Numbered from the stretch's first letter, positions 1 to 9,319 are shown. The stretch is DNA of 64,000 nucleotides from Balneola sp. (GCA_017643645.1 JAEPNB010000010.1:85671-149670), one strand, 5' to 3'. Notes: generated from the letters alone by a model not told the origin. Made by a program: numbers and translations.

Positions 1-451
1 CTGAACAGATCAAAACCACATCATCATCGTGATCTTCCAGTGCTTTCAAAATACTTTTCTGATTTAGAAAACAGCCCACATACATACGATTTGCAAGCGC
101 AGCTTTTTTGATCGCTTTGGTTCCGTTTGTGGTGTTGATGATCAACGTCTTATCCGTTACTACATCTTCTGTATACTCCAACGGTGAGTTTCCTAAATGA
201 AAACCTTCGATCTTATGGCCATTTTGCTCGCCACAAAGCAGATAATCTTTGTTATCCATGGTTTGGGCAATTCGGACTGCGTCTTCCATTGCTCCAACAG
301 GAATGATCTTTTTTGCACCGTTACTCAGCGCCGTCACCATCGACGAAGCAGCTCTCAGCACATCAATAATAACTGCAGATTTCCCACGCAGATCCTCTTC
401 CTGAAAGGATTGCACCGAAAAATATACGTCCATGTAATCTAGTCTAGCCAT
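1..451 (-). CDS. comB: 2-phosphosulfolactate phosphatase (ComB), 3' part cut by window edge
   Basis: The minus strand reads from an ATG at 451 through the left edge of the window without a stop, giving 150 residues. It begins MARLDYMDVYFSVQSF and carries the ComB hallmarks: VIIDVLRA near residue 28, CGEQNG near residue 74, an LGNSPLEY segment and NTTNGTKA near residue 107. ComB removes phosphate from 2-phosphosulfolactate in coenzyme M synthesis. In bacteria without methanogenesis the family is widespread and its substrate is less certain. The C-terminal portion lies outside the window. It lies 24 bp downstream of gcvT on the same strand and may be co-transcribed with it. Confidence 0.85.
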   Translation of the reverse strand, partial: MARLDYMDVYFSVQSFQEEDLRGKSAVIIDVLRAASSMVTALSNGAKKIIPVGAMEDAVRIAQTMDNKDYLLCGEQNGHKIEGFHLGNSPLEYTEDVVTDKTLIINTTNGTKAIKKAALANRMYVGCFLNQKSILKALEDHDDDVVLICS

Positions 452-475
452 CGTAGTTCTTTAAAATATGTTCTC

Positions 476-1576
476 TCACTTTTTTATAAATGGAGGGCGT
501 GTTACCGTAGCTTCCGCTGTTTTTTTACGGATCGCAATATGGATAGTGTTGCCTTCAGCAGCAAATTCTTTTTTCACATAACCCATCCCTATTCCTTTAC
601 CCAAAGTGATCGACATTGTTCCGCTGGCAACTTCGCCAATGGTATTTCCTGATTCGTCCACTATTTCGTAACCATGACGTGGAATGTTGCGTTCGTCATT
701 CATTACAAAGCCAACTAATTGTCGTGAATTTCCTTCTTCTTTTTTCTTGAGAAGAGCTTCTTTTCCTACAAAATCACCTTTATCAAACTTGGTGATCCAA
801 CCCAATCGTGCTTCCAGCGGATGAGTGTCTTTTGTGATGTCGTTGCCATAGAGCGCAAAACCCATTTCCAATCTCAGCGTGTCACGAGCTCCTAAACCAC
901 ACGGCTCTATCCCAAATTCTTCACCGGCTTCAAAAATGGCGCTCCAAACTGCTTCCGGATCTACATTGTTTTTATCGAAATAGATCTCAAATCCTTTCTC
1001 TCCGGTGTATCCTGTTGCTGAAAACACAATGTTTTCAAAACCAGCTAGTGTTCCCATTTTGAAACTGTAGAATCCGATCTCTGAAAGATCAAGATCGGTA
1101 AGCTTTTGCAGTGTGTCTACTGATTTCGGTCCTTGAACAGCAAGCAGACACGTATCATCAGACATATCAACTACAGTGGCATCAAATGTATTTTGGCTGT
1201 TTACCCAAGCCAGATCTTTATCTACGTTCGCGCCGTTTACTACCAAAATGTATTGGTTTTCTTCGAATAGTTTATACACGATCATGTCGTCCACAATGCC
1301 GCCTTCTTCATAGCACATGCACGTGTACTGTGCTTTTCCGGGAACTAACTTTGAAGCATCATTTACTGAAATATACTGAACCAGATCGAGTGCTTCCGGT
1401 CCATGAATGTAAAACTCACCCATATGAGATACATCGAAAACGCCCACATCATTACGAACGGCTGCATGTTCAACCTTAATTCCTTTGTATTGAACCGGCA
1501 TTTCAAATCCGGCAAATTCTACAAGTTTCCCGCCTTCTTTTTGATGGATAGCATGAAACGGTGTTTTTTTAGCCAT
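476..1576 (-). CDS. gcvT: Glycine cleavage system T protein (aminomethyltransferase)
   Basis: This 366-residue protein matches GcvT along its full length. Family landmarks are FDVSHMGEF near residue 47, GGIVDDMIVYK near residue 92 (which includes the catalytic aspartate region that binds tetrahydrofolate), GYTGEKGFEIY near residue 190 and the C-terminal barrel ending in TVTRPPF. The enzyme transfers the methylene group from the aminomethyl-lipoyl H protein to tetrahydrofolate and releases ammonia. The length is normal for the family. No glycine riboswitch is visible in the 200 bp upstream, and the H and P protein genes are not adjacent. The ATG at 1576 directly precedes the conserved N-terminus. 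Confidence 0.96.
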   Translation of the reverse strand: MAKKTPFHAIHQKEGGKLVEFAGFEMPVQYKGIKVEHAAVRNDVGVFDVSHMGEFYIHGPEALDLVQYISVNDASKLVPGKAQYTCMCYEEGGIVDDMIVYKLFEENQYILVVNGANVDKDLAWVNSQNTFDATVVDMSDDTCLLAVQGPKSVDTLQKLTDLDLSEIGFYSFKMGTLAGFENIVFSATGYTGEKGFEIYFDKNNVDPEAVWSAIFEAGEEFGIEPCGLGARDTLRLEMGFALYGNDITKDTHPLEARLGWITKFDKGDFVGKEALLKKKEEGNSRQLVGFVMNDERNIPRHGYEIVDESGNTIGEVASGTMSITLGKGIGMGYVKKEFAAEGNTIHIAIRKKTAEATVTRPPFIKK

Positions 1577-1710
1577 TCGTGTAGTTAGTTTGTGTCGTTT
1601 TGTTCTTAATCCTCATTAAGTTAATGATTTTTGAAGAAAGGGATAGAATTAAGAATTGGAAATTTTGAAGTATCAATTTTTGTAAGCACTTATATACATC
1701 CGAACATTTA

Positions 1711-1756
1711 GCGCACAAGCGGGACGCTTGCGCTGGGTTAGGGAGCTAAGCTCCCA
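1711..1756. repeat. REP-like pair of small palindromes
   Basis: Two hairpins follow each other between gcvT and the small membrane gene. The first pairs GCGCACAAGCG with CGCTTGCGC across a 3-base loop. The second is the perfect palindrome GGGAGCTAAGCTCCC. The GC-rich composition contrasts with the AT-rich intergenic sequence around it. It resembles dispersed REP-type elements. No T-run follows, so a terminator role is not supported. Confidence 0.5.
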
Positions 1757-1789
1757 AGCTGCATTCCGCACCGGAGGTACTGAACGAGG

Positions 1790-2011
1790 TTAAGACTTTA
1801 AATAGCTTATTAAAATTATTATTGAACCCAAAATGGTTATTATACTGCATATTGCAAAAGAACTAAGAATACTTTTCATCGCCCATGTCTGTTCATCCCA
1901 ATTCTTGTAGTTGTCTCGAAATTTATATGTAAAAAAGATGCAGATCAGTGTCAGTAGAAGAAAACTGATATTTAACTTTAACAATTCTGAATCCATAAAC
2001 TTCCCTTCCAA
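1790..2011 (-). CDS. Small membrane protein of unknown function
   Basis: A 73-residue reading frame predicts two hydrophobic helices (about residues 11-28 and 48-70) separated by a charged segment, FRDNYKNWDEQTW. No family is recognised. A start at the second Met (MDSELLKLN, residue 6) is equally possible. It sits alone between gcvT and the divergent mrp gene, so its promoter region would be shared with mrp. The evidence is the membrane topology and the open frame only. Confidence 0.45.
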   Translation of the reverse strand: MEGKFMDSELLKLNISFLLLTLICIFFTYKFRDNYKNWDEQTWAMKSILSSFAICSIITILGSIIILISYLKS

Positions 2012-2080
2012 TACTCAATCTAATTCTTTGTATCTTTATTGCTGATATAAGAATACAGAAAAAAATCCTTTAAAAAGTAT

Positions 2081-3205
2081 ATGTCCATCAACAAAGAGCA
2101 GATCAAAACTGCACTTGCTCACGTTCTCCATCCAACCGAAAAACAGGATCTGATCTCACTGGATATGATCCATGATATCATCATTCAGGATAAATACATT
2201 TCCTTTACTTTGGAAATGCCAGAGAAAAATGATGCGTTGGCTCAGCAAATTCAACGTCAATGCGAAGAAGCCATTCACAAATTCATTGACGGCGAAGCCG
2301 TAGTTGACATTCAGGTGGGTATTAATGTTTCTAAGAGAAAAGACAAACCGGAACAGGCCCCGCAACAACCTCAGCAGAAACAGGAAGAAATTCTTTCGGG
2401 TGTTAAGAATATCATTGCCGTTGCTTCCGGAAAAGGCGGAGTGGGAAAATCTACCGTAGCAGTAAACATCGCGTCTGCTTTAGCCAAAGACGGATACAAA
2501 GTTGGTCTGATGGATACCGATATTTATGGCCCGAGTATTCCAACTATGTTCAATGTGTTTGAAAAGCCGAACATCACCACACAAAAGAAATTAGTTCCTA
2601 TAGAGCGACACGGAATCAAAATGGTTTCTATGGGATTTTTGGTGGATGTGGATCAAGCGATGGTTTGGCGTGGACCAATGGCTACCAGCGCCATCAAACA
2701 GTTTATGACCGAGGTGGAATGGGGCGAACTGGATTATCTGATCATGGATCTTCCTCCGGGAACAGGTGATATCCAACTTACCATTGTACAAACGGTGCCC
2801 TTAAGCGGAGCTGTGATCGTATCAACACCACAAGTTGTAGCTTTGGATGATGTTCGTAAAGGAGTGGCAATGTTCAAGAAAGTGAATGTTCCTGTTCTGG
2901 GAGTTGTGGAGAACATGGCGTATTTCACTCCGCCGGATATGCCGGAAAAGAAGTATTACATCTTCGGAGATGGCGGAGCCAAACATTTAGCTAAAGAAAT
3001 GGGCGTTCCTGTTTTAGGTGAAATCCCAATCGAACAAACCGTTCGTGAAGCGGGAGATAATGGTTTACCTATTGTTTTAGCGGATGATTCTTCTTTCTCT
3101 GCAAGAGCTTTTGTCGGAGCAACGGAAAACATGAAGCAACAACTGGAACTTCGCTCGAAATCCGGTGAAACGACTAAGAAAGTGGATATTAAATTTAGAC
3201 CGTGA
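2081..3205 (+). CDS. mrp: Mrp/ApbC-type iron-sulfur cluster carrier ATPase
   Basis: This 374-residue protein has an N-terminal MIP18/DUF59 domain (about residues 3-82), a Pro/Gln-rich linker (86-102) and a deviant Walker A P-loop, GKGGVGKS, at 117-124. DTDIYGPSIPTMF and LDYLIMDLPPGTGD follow as switch I and Walker B motifs. The family carries or transfers Fe-S clusters to apoproteins. The segment after VENMAYF reads TPPDMPEKKYYIFG, where many Mrp proteins have a CPxC pair, so the usual cluster-binding cysteines are absent. I believe this is common in Bacteroidota Mrp proteins. The gene is monocistronic. Confidence 0.93.
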   Translation: MSINKEQIKTALAHVLHPTEKQDLISLDMIHDIIIQDKYISFTLEMPEKNDALAQQIQRQCEEAIHKFIDGEAVVDIQVGINVSKRKDKPEQAPQQPQQKQEEILSGVKNIIAVASGKGGVGKSTVAVNIASALAKDGYKVGLMDTDIYGPSIPTMFNVFEKPNITTQKKLVPIERHGIKMVSMGFLVDVDQAMVWRGPMATSAIKQFMTEVEWGELDYLIMDLPPGTGDIQLTIVQTVPLSGAVIVSTPQVVALDDVRKGVAMFKKVNVPVLGVVENMAYFTPPDMPEKKYYIFGDGGAKHLAKEMGVPVLGEIPIEQTVREAGDNGLPIVLADDSSFSARAFVGATENMKQQLELRSKSGETTKKVDIKFRP

Positions 3206-3249
3206 GTCGCTGCGCGAAAATGATAATGTTCAAATTTCAAATAGCAGGC

Positions 3250-3382
3250 CGTCTCCCTTTGAAGGGAGATGATTCAATCGGCAAACCCGGAGGATATTGT
3301 GTAGCTCTAAAGTTATAAAGCCTTACAACATCCTTCGACTTCCGATCTAATCGATCGGAACCCACCTCCTTCAAAGGAGGAA
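3250..3382. repeat. Intergenic element bounded by two CCTTTGAAGG-type hairpins
   Basis: The space between mrp and the TRIC gene holds TCTCCCTTTGAAGGGAGA at 3252-3269 and CCTCCTTCAAAGGAGG at 3365-3380, each a near-perfect palindrome. Similar small palindromes recur at 5520-5541 and, less perfectly, near 50276 and 50640. This looks like a dispersed non-coding repeat. There is no reading frame or T-run to give it another role. Confidence 0.45.
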
Positions 3383-3405
3383 TAAAACTTCAGGTAAGTA
3401 AAACT

Positions 3406-4011
3406 ATGACCATAATTTCCATCCTTGATCTTATTGGGACTTTTGTATTTGCTATAAGTGGTATCAGGATGGCGGCTAAGAAAGATTTGGATATTTTCGG
3501 AGCGGCGGTGATCGGTTTTGCGACGGCTATCGGCGGCGGAACCGTTCGTGATATTCTTATTGGAAGCGAGTCCATAACCTGGATCGGCGATATGACTTAT
3601 CCCATTGTGATCTTGTCTGCAATTCCTTTCACTTATGTAATCCGAAACAGGTTGGATGATATCAACAAGCCTCTCTTTTTATTTGATACAATCGGGATAG
3701 CCCTGTTTACGATCAGTGGGATGGAAAAGGCATTGGCTTTCGGATTAAATCCGTTTATGGCAGGAATCATGGGCATGACTTCCGCAGTAGTTGGCGGAAT
3801 TATCCGGGATATTCTATGCAGAGAAGTTCCGCTTATTTTCAGAAAGGAAATTTACGCCACGGCTTGCTTGATGGGAGCGTTGATTTTTTATCTCGGAATC
3901 TATTTTGAGATAGCTACCAATTTGAACTATGTCATTACTACCGGAGTAGTTATCGGAATACGCGTTGCTGCCATTAAGCTCGATCTTTCCTTGCCTAAAA
4001 TGAAGGTTTAG
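3406..4011 (+). CDS. TRIC-type cation channel family protein (UPF0126, YadS-like)
   Basis: This 201-residue, very hydrophobic protein is built as an internal repeat. Each half carries a glycine-rich turn and VRDIL or IIRDIL: GGGTVRDILIG near residue 44 and VVGGIIRDILC near residue 130. This two-fold pattern is diagnostic of the UPF0126/TRIC family of inner-membrane trimeric intracellular cation channel homologues. About seven membrane helices are predicted. It stands alone, and its end overlaps by 4 bp the end of the convergent lipoprotein gene. Confidence 0.9.
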   Translation: MTIISILDLIGTFVFAISGIRMAAKKDLDIFGAAVIGFATAIGGGTVRDILIGSESITWIGDMTYPIVILSAIPFTYVIRNRLDDINKPLFLFDTIGIALFTISGMEKALAFGLNPFMAGIMGMTSAVVGGIIRDILCREVPLIFRKEIYATACLMGALIFYLGIYFEIATNLNYVITTGVVIGIRVAAIKLDLSLPKMKV

Positions 4012-4448
4012 CTACTGGGTATAATTTCATAGACTTTTCTTGGACACCAAAAAAATACCTCCTCAGCAGTAGGTTTGAAAAGTTGATTGAACTTTTCTAA
4101 CTCTACTGGATCAACTGCTCCAAATGAATATTCATCTACTTTTATTACAGTTTGACTTGGTACTACAACTGCAAGCATTCCACAGCTTGATGCTCCCTCA
4201 TTAAACCATGCTTTTTCAAATTTAAAGCCCTGATCTTTCAAGCTGGACAACATCTCTTTTACTTGATCTAATGAGCTGGGTGGAATTACTTCTTTATTAG
4301 TTGTGAAAAAATTTCCGATGCTCCAAGGTTCACTTTCAACATTCTCCAACTCAGTAACGCTAAATTCTTCGTCACTCAAACTTTCAATTACAGGTGATTC
4401 ACTACAACCGAATATTAGTATAGCAATTATAATTACTCTAAAATTCAT
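4008..4448 (-). CDS. Putative lipoprotein of unknown function
   Basis: The start at 4448 gives MNFRVIIIAILIFGCSES, a short signal peptide with a lipobox ending in Cys 14. A frame extending upstream to 4514 would bury this signal in an unlikely leader. The mature 130-residue part is acidic, with two further cysteines (in SSCGM and FFWCPRK) that could form a disulfide. No family is recognised. It is probably anchored to a membrane facing the periplasm. Confidence 0.7.
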   Translation of the reverse strand: MNFRVIIIAILIFGCSESPVIESLSDEEFSVTELENVESEPWSIGNFFTTNKEVIPPSSLDQVKEMLSSLKDQGFKFEKAWFNEGASSCGMLAVVVPSQTVIKVDEYSFGAVDPVELEKFNQLFKPTAEEVFFWCPRKVYEIIPSS

Positions 4449-4562
4449 AAAACGATCTTTTATTTCACTCATAAAGTGATAATACAAAATACAATAACCT
4501 TTTCGAAATTTCATCAGTTTGACAGATTACCTGTCTGACCGAAAATCTGGTTTAACTAGCTA

Positions 4563-4609
4563 GCTCAGCAGTCCATCAGACGGGGAATCCGTCAGATGGA
4601 CTGCTGAGC
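4563..4609. repeat. Long inverted repeat (21-bp arms)
   Basis: The left arm, starting GCTCAGCAGTCCATC, pairs with the right arm, ending GATGGACTGCTGAGC, over 21 bp with one mismatch and a 5-base loop. It lies just downstream of the DUF1330-like gene read on the minus strand. There is no T-run in either direction, so it may be a REP-type element or an RNA-stabilising hairpin. Confidence 0.6.
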
Positions 4610-4627
4610 CAAGATGAAGGTTTGATC

Positions 4628-4927
4628 TTATCTGTTATATCCGGCGATGATTGTTGTAGCTGAAACTGAGGGCGTAAAATATTTCTCCTTTATTTGAAGG
4701 TATTTTTCGTTCAGAAAAAAATCATTCTTTGCTTCTTCGCTCTCAAAATAAATGGCAAAAACTCTGTTTATTTTAGATTCAGAATCTGTTTTTAATAATT
4801 TTTCTATTAAGAAATCATATCTAAAGCCTCCTCCATAAGTTTTTAGAATCGGTGTCATTTCGTCCCTGTACTTCTGATATAGTTCATCATCAGTTACATT
4901 CAATCCTACTAATATCTCGTAAGGCAT
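4628..4927 (-). CDS. DUF1330-like dimeric alpha/beta-barrel protein
   Basis: This 99-residue protein begins MPYEILVGLNVTDDELYQKYRDEMTPILKTYGGGFRYDF, the usual N-terminus of DUF1330 or antibiotic-monooxygenase-like ferredoxin folds. The middle, FAIYFESEEAKNDFFLNEKY, matches the second half of that fold. Family members are small cytosolic dimers without an established reaction. It is a single gene flanked downstream by the 4563-4609 hairpin. Confidence 0.75.
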   Translation of the reverse strand: MPYEILVGLNVTDDELYQKYRDEMTPILKTYGGGFRYDFLIEKLLKTDSESKINRVFAIYFESEEAKNDFFLNEKYLQIKEKYFTPSVSATTIIAGYNR

Positions 4928-5037
4928 ATTTGTTTCTTTTATTCTGGTTAAATGAAGTTATTCAAAGTCTGAATTATTTACTTCATCAGTTCTTCATATT
5001 CTATTTATAAATTTCTCTCAACCAAATCCTACCTATC

Positions 5038-5514
5038 ATGTTTGAGAAATACTTTGATAAAGCTGATATCCTGATTACTGAATGGATGGCTAAGTACGGA
5101 TTGAGCTCTCTTCGAATCGGACTGGGAATTATTTTCTTCTGGTTTGGTGCACTGAAGTTCTTTCCGGGATTAAGTCCTGCCGAAGAGCTCGTTCGAAATA
5201 CCGTTTATTTTGTTGATCCTGACTTGTTCATTCCGATATTGGCAACATGGGAAGTGCTGATCGGAATTGGACTGATCGCAGGAAAATTTATGAGAACAAC
5301 CTTACTGCTTCTGTTTCTGCAAATGCCCGGAACTGTGCTTCCCGTTTTTCTTTTACCTGATGTTGTGTGGACAAGCTTTCCTTTTGGCTTAACCCTGGAA
5401 GGGCAGTACATCTTTAAAAACCTGGTTTTGGTAAGTGCCGGATTAGTTCTGGGCGCAACAGTTCGGGGTGGTCGGTTGATCACGGATTCCTCTGAACTTT
5501 CAGAGTCTCGTTGA
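5038..5514 (+). CDS. DoxX/YkgB-like membrane protein
   Basis: A 158-residue protein with four predicted membrane helices. The first, [22 protein letters not shown] (from about residue 23), is the signature start of DoxX and DUF417 proteins, with the FGxLKF-type turn. The family is linked to quinone or thiosulfate metabolism in some species, but this subgroup has no known reaction. It ends 29 bp before the convergent putP-like gene, with a hairpin between them. Confidence 0.8.
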   Translation: MFEKYFDKADILITEWMAKYGLSSLRIGLGIIFFWFGALKFFPGLSPAEELVRNTVYFVDPDLFIPILATWEVLIGIGLIAGKFMRTTLLLLFLQMPGTVLPVFLLPDVVWTSFPFGLTLEGQYIFKNLVLVSAGLVLGATVRGGRLITDSSELSESR

Positions 5515-5519
5515 TTACC

Positions 5520-5541
5520 ATTCTCCCTTTGAAGGGAGAAT
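5520..5541. repeat. Palindrome between convergent genes
   Basis: The arms ATTCTCCCTT and AAGGGAGAAT flank a 2-base loop. It sits between two genes that end head-on. It could slow transcription from either side, but no T-run is present. It belongs to the same palindrome type as those at 3252 and 3365. Confidence 0.45.
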
Positions 5542-5543
5542 TA

Positions 5544-6995
5544 TCAGTCTTGAGTCCGCTTACTCACCAAAACCGTTACTAATCCACTTGCAATAAAAGC
5601 CGGAACCAGTTCATACATATTGCTTTTCAGAACGGGAATGAAATACCAGACAATTGTTACCAGTGTTCCGGTAATAATTCCTGCAATTACTCCTTCTTTG
5701 GTAGTTCCTTTCCAGTAAAGTGCCAAAATTGAAGTTGGTCCGAGAGCTGCTCCCAATCCTGCCCAAGCAAAAAGTACCAACCAATACACCAATTCCTGAG
5801 CAACTAACCCAAAAAGAAGTGCTACTACCACAAGTGCAACGACAACTAACCTACTGTACAGCACCAGTTTCTTTTGAGGAATTTCTTCGTCTCTCTTTAA
5901 GATCTTTTGATACCAATCCCGAACCACACTTGACGCGGCTACCAAAAGCTGCGAATCTGCCGTCGACATGATCGCAGCAAAAATGGACGCAATCACAATC
6001 CCAAATAGAACAGGATGTAAATGCAATTGTGCTAAATACGGATATAAGTTTTCTGCATCAGCGCCGGGAAGCATTTCAATATTTGAGAAGTATGCCCTGC
6101 CTACCAAGCCAATTAAAACAGCACCCGCTGCCATCACAATATTCCAGAAAGTCCCGATTCCTGCTGCAAATCGTAAGTTTTTAGCATCATCAATGGCCAT
6201 ATACCTGGATAGAATGTGAGGATTCCCCGGTGAACCTAAACCGATTCCCATAAACCCGATAAAAGCTCCCGCACTCAATGCTAATGGATCGATCAGCGCA
6301 GCGTCCTGAAATTGAAGTTGCTCGATCATGACCGACCACCCCCCTAAGTCCTGAATGGCAATAAAAGGAAGAAATACCAATGCAAAGATCATAAAGAACG
6401 CCTGAAAAGCATCCGTTAAACTAACTGCCAGAAATCCACCTAAAACAGTGTAAGCCAAAATGATAATTGCAGAAAGCAAAACCCCTGTATTTTGTTCGAT
6501 CCCAAAACTGGAAGAAAATGCTTTTCCACCGGCAACAAACTGCGCGGAAACATAGCTCACCATAAAGATCAGAAAAGTGATTATAAGAATTGATCGTAAT
6601 GTTCCGGTCTTATCACCAAAGCGTTCTGCAAAAAAATCCGGAACAGTGATACAATCATGTTCCTCTGAGAACTCTCTCAATTTTTTGGCGTAAGTGAGAA
6701 ATAGAATGAGCTCCACAACAGTATAACCAACCACCGCCCAAATTGCTGAGGCTCCCTGAACATAAACCAGTCCTGTAACTCCTAATAACAGCCAGGCACT
6801 TCTCCCGGAAACAACTGCGGAAAGAGCGATCACAACCTTATTCATTTTTCTTCCGCCAATAAAAAACTCGCTGATCCCTGAAGAGGAAAAGCGAGCTGAA
6901 TAAAGTCCAATGCTTATTAAAAGAATCAAGTAACCGATAAAAGCATAAACAGCGTGCCTGTCAACTGCTAATTCAAAAACCTGAGACTCTGTCAT
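5544..6995 (-). CDS. Sodium/proline-type symporter (SSS family, PutP-like)
   Basis: This 483-residue protein has about 13 membrane helices. Sodium:solute symporter landmarks are GYLILLISIGLYSARFSSSGISEFFIGGRKMNK at the N-terminus, SGRSAWLLLGVTGLVY near residue 63, the central GIGLGSPGNPHILSRYMA and SIFAAIMSTADSQLLVAAS near residue 336. The last matches the Na2-site helix of PutP. It most likely imports proline or a related amino acid with sodium. It lies upstream of nothing co-directional within 30 bp. Glutamate dehydrogenase is 60 bp upstream on the same strand, which fits amino acid catabolism. Confidence 0.9.
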   Translation of the reverse strand: MTESQVFELAVDRHAVYAFIGYLILLISIGLYSARFSSSGISEFFIGGRKMNKVVIALSAVVSGRSAWLLLGVTGLVYVQGASAIWAVVGYTVVELILFLTYAKKLREFSEEHDCITVPDFFAERFGDKTGTLRSILIITFLIFMVSYVSAQFVAGGKAFSSSFGIEQNTGVLLSAIIILAYTVLGGFLAVSLTDAFQAFFMIFALVFLPFIAIQDLGGWSVMIEQLQFQDAALIDPLALSAGAFIGFMGIGLGSPGNPHILSRYMAIDDAKNLRFAAGIGTFWNIVMAAGAVLIGLVGRAYFSNIEMLPGADAENLYPYLAQLHLHPVLFGIVIASIFAAIMSTADSQLLVAASSVVRDWYQKILKRDEEIPQKKLVLYSRLVVVALVVVALLFGLVAQELVYWLVLFAWAGLGAALGPTSILALYWKGTTKEGVIAGIITGTLVTIVWYFIPVLKSNMYELVPAFIASGLVTVLVSKRTQD

Positions 6996-7055
6996 ATGGT
7001 TAATGGTTATTTGTTACTGGTTGGAAGAGACGCATAACAATTAACCATTAACTAA

Positions 7056-8462
7056 TCACGGGAAGATTCCCATTTGTTCGTACATGATTCCGATCTTATT
7101 GATCGCGCTTATAAACGAAGCCGTTCTCAGGTCAGTAAGATTATGCTCTTCTCTAAGAGTGGTTAGTTCTGCATAGGCCGTGATCATGGTTTCTTCCAGT
7201 CCCGAATCAACGAGATCATATTCTGATGCTCCATGCGCCAGTTTATCCATTTCATTGGCTGAGAATTTCTTACCTGAAATTTTCTCGATCTCCTGAACAA
7301 TTCTGGTCAGACTTTCTTCATCAAAACGTTTGTTCATCCTGCCGTAACGAACGTGCTGAATATTTTTCAACCATTCGAAATATGAAACCACCACACCGCC
7401 GGCATTCAAATATGCATCAGGAAGAATTAGTGCGCCACGATCTTTCAGCATTTCGTGTGCATCAGCAGTAGTAGGTCCGTTGGCCGCCTCAGCTATGATC
7501 TTAGCTTTTACATTAGCGGCATTATCACCTGTTATCTGACTTTCAAGAGCTGCAGGGATTAACACATCACATTCCAACTCAAGAGCATCTTTATTTGACT
7601 TCAATTCTTTACTACCCGGAAACCCGATAATACTTCCCGTTTCTTTTCGGAATTCCATCAGTTTTTTCAGATCCATTCCTTTAGGATCATAAATAGCTCC
7701 CTCCATTTCAGCGACACCGATCATTTTTGCTCCGGCTCCGGTCATATACAAAGAAGCGTGATAACCTACGTTACCTAATCCCTGAACTACAAACGTCTTT
7801 CCGTCTACACCAACGCTTAATCCAAGTTTGTCCATGTCTTTTTTCACTTTGCACGCTTCGCGGATTCCGAAGAAAACTCCACGTCCTGTAGCTTCCGTTC
7901 TTCCTCTGATACCACCTTGCTGAATTGGCTTTCCGGTTACACAACCTTCAGCATTCAAATCTTCATTCATTTGGCGGTAGGTATCCAGAATCCAACCCAT
8001 TTCGCGAGCTCCTGTTCCGTAATCAGGTGCAGGAACATCTACTCCGGCGCCAATAAATCCTTTTTTGATTAATTCGTATGTATAACGACGTGTAATTCTT
8101 TCGAGCTCACTAACTGAGTATTCTCTGGTACTGATCTTAACACCACCTTTAGCACCACCAAATGGCACATCAACAATCGCACACTTGTAACTCATCAGTG
8201 CTGCAAGTGCCATTGTTTCATCTTCATCTACTTTATGGCTGTATCTGATACCACCTTTAGTTGGTGTTTTATGATGGCTGTGCTCAACTCGCCATCCTTC
8301 TATAACTTCAATATCTCCGTTGTCTCTCCGAACCGGGAAAGTAACATGATAGACAGTATTACAAACTTTTATCTGGTTTAGAAGGCCTTTATCAAAGCGG
8401 GTATATCTCGCCGCTTTATCAAAATTTTTATTTACCTGCTCGTAGAACTTATAATGCGACAT
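7056..8462 (-). CDS. Glu/Leu/Phe/Val dehydrogenase (glutamate dehydrogenase)
   Basis: This 468-residue enzyme contains GWRVEHSHHKTPTKGGIRYS near residue 77, PFGGAKGGVKIS with the catalytic lysine near residue 120, PAPDYGTGAREMGWI near residue 163 and the Rossmann segment VVQGLGNVGYHASLY near residue 226. It interconverts glutamate and 2-oxoglutarate with NAD(P). The cofactor cannot be decided from sequence alone. The length is typical of class I hexameric enzymes. The adjacent PutP-like symporter suggests that imported amino acids feed this reaction. Confidence 0.93.
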   Translation of the reverse strand: MSHYKFYEQVNKNFDKAARYTRFDKGLLNQIKVCNTVYHVTFPVRRDNGDIEVIEGWRVEHSHHKTPTKGGIRYSHKVDEDETMALAALMSYKCAIVDVPFGGAKGGVKISTREYSVSELERITRRYTYELIKKGFIGAGVDVPAPDYGTGAREMGWILDTYRQMNEDLNAEGCVTGKPIQQGGIRGRTEATGRGVFFGIREACKVKKDMDKLGLSVGVDGKTFVVQGLGNVGYHASLYMTGAGAKMIGVAEMEGAIYDPKGMDLKKLMEFRKETGSIIGFPGSKELKSNKDALELECDVLIPAALESQITGDNAANVKAKIIAEAANGPTTADAHEMLKDRGALILPDAYLNAGGVVVSYFEWLKNIQHVRYGRMNKRFDEESLTRIVQEIEKISGKKFSANEMDKLAHGASEYDLVDSGLEETMITAYAELTTLREEHNLTDLRTASFISAINKIGIMYEQMGIFP

Positions 8463-8539
8463 ATCAAAAATTTGGTTTTGCTTTAGGTGCAGGATAATGG
8501 TCGCAATATTCTAGCTCATAAACAAGGAAAAGCCCTTTT

Positions 8540-9292
8540 TTAATGCTCAGAATATGGCAGAGAAATATGGAGGTGATCTGCTGATCCCACATGCCTCAAA
8601 GTTTTGAATCCCATCAACCGTAATGAATTGCTTAACATGAAGTTTCTAAACTCTGAATGACCTTTGGTTCTCAAGTCAATGGCATGAACATATCCATCCG
8701 GCTGAGGAAAGTGAAGAGAACTTTGGTTTATCGGCAATCCCATTTTTGTATAGTCTTCAGTCGATCTTTTTATGTCTGTGATCACCAGATCTCCTTCTGC
8801 CAGAGTAGTTGTAGCCACTGCTACTCTTAAAATTGGGTGTAAAGAACGATAAACTTCTTTTACAGAATCTGATTTAGCGTTTACACTCGATACGTACAAT
8901 AATCCGTACAGACAGAAACCGCCTACCAATGCCGCAACCCCGCCAAGACCATAGCGAAAGATAAGTTTCTTATTTTTTACTTTGCGAAACAGCATCACTA
9001 CATATACTAATAAAATAGCGACGGTTGCCCCAATCCCCCCAAAAAGAGAAACCCATCCGTTTAAACCCTGATCGATATTTAAATAAATGGATGTTTTTAT
9101 CAGCAGGAAAAAAGGAAATATGGTAAGAGTAAGAATTAATAAAGCCCACAGACCGAGGCGTATCGCCTTTCTCTTAAATGAAAGCTTTTGAACCTTTTCG
9201 AGACGTTCTTCTGTCTTGTAGTTGAAATCCTGATTCGGCTTTAGAAGCCATTCTATGTCTTTATCTGAAATCCGTTCCATAAAGCGGTACAC
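8540..9292 (-). CDS. Membrane protein of unknown function
   Basis: A 250-residue protein (246 if it begins at MERISDKD, residue 5) with three predicted helices: about 50-67, 82-103 and 114-132. A 110-residue C-terminal domain without hydrophobic stretches follows and probably faces the periplasm. The acidic and basic N-terminal 40 residues are probably cytosolic. No family is recognised. It heads a cluster of three minus-strand membrane genes (8540, 9320, 9765) of unknown role. Confidence 0.7.
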   Translation of the reverse strand: MYRFMERISDKDIEWLLKPNQDFNYKTEERLEKVQKLSFKRKAIRLGLWALLILTLTIFPFFLLIKTSIYLNIDQGLNGWVSLFGGIGATVAILLVYVVMLFRKVKNKKLIFRYGLGGVAALVGGFCLYGLLYVSSVNAKSDSVKEVYRSLHPILRVAVATTTLAEGDLVITDIKRSTEDYTKMGLPINQSSLHFPQPDGYVHAIDLRTKGHSEFRNFMLSNSLRLMGFKTLRHVGSADHLHISLPYSEH

Positions 9293-9319
9293 GAATTTAC
9301 TCCTTTCATGTTTCGTAAA

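Noticed and set aside
476..1700. Glycine riboswitch upstream of gcvT
   Set aside because: The leader is only about 100 bp of AT-rich sequence without the tandem aptamer cores.
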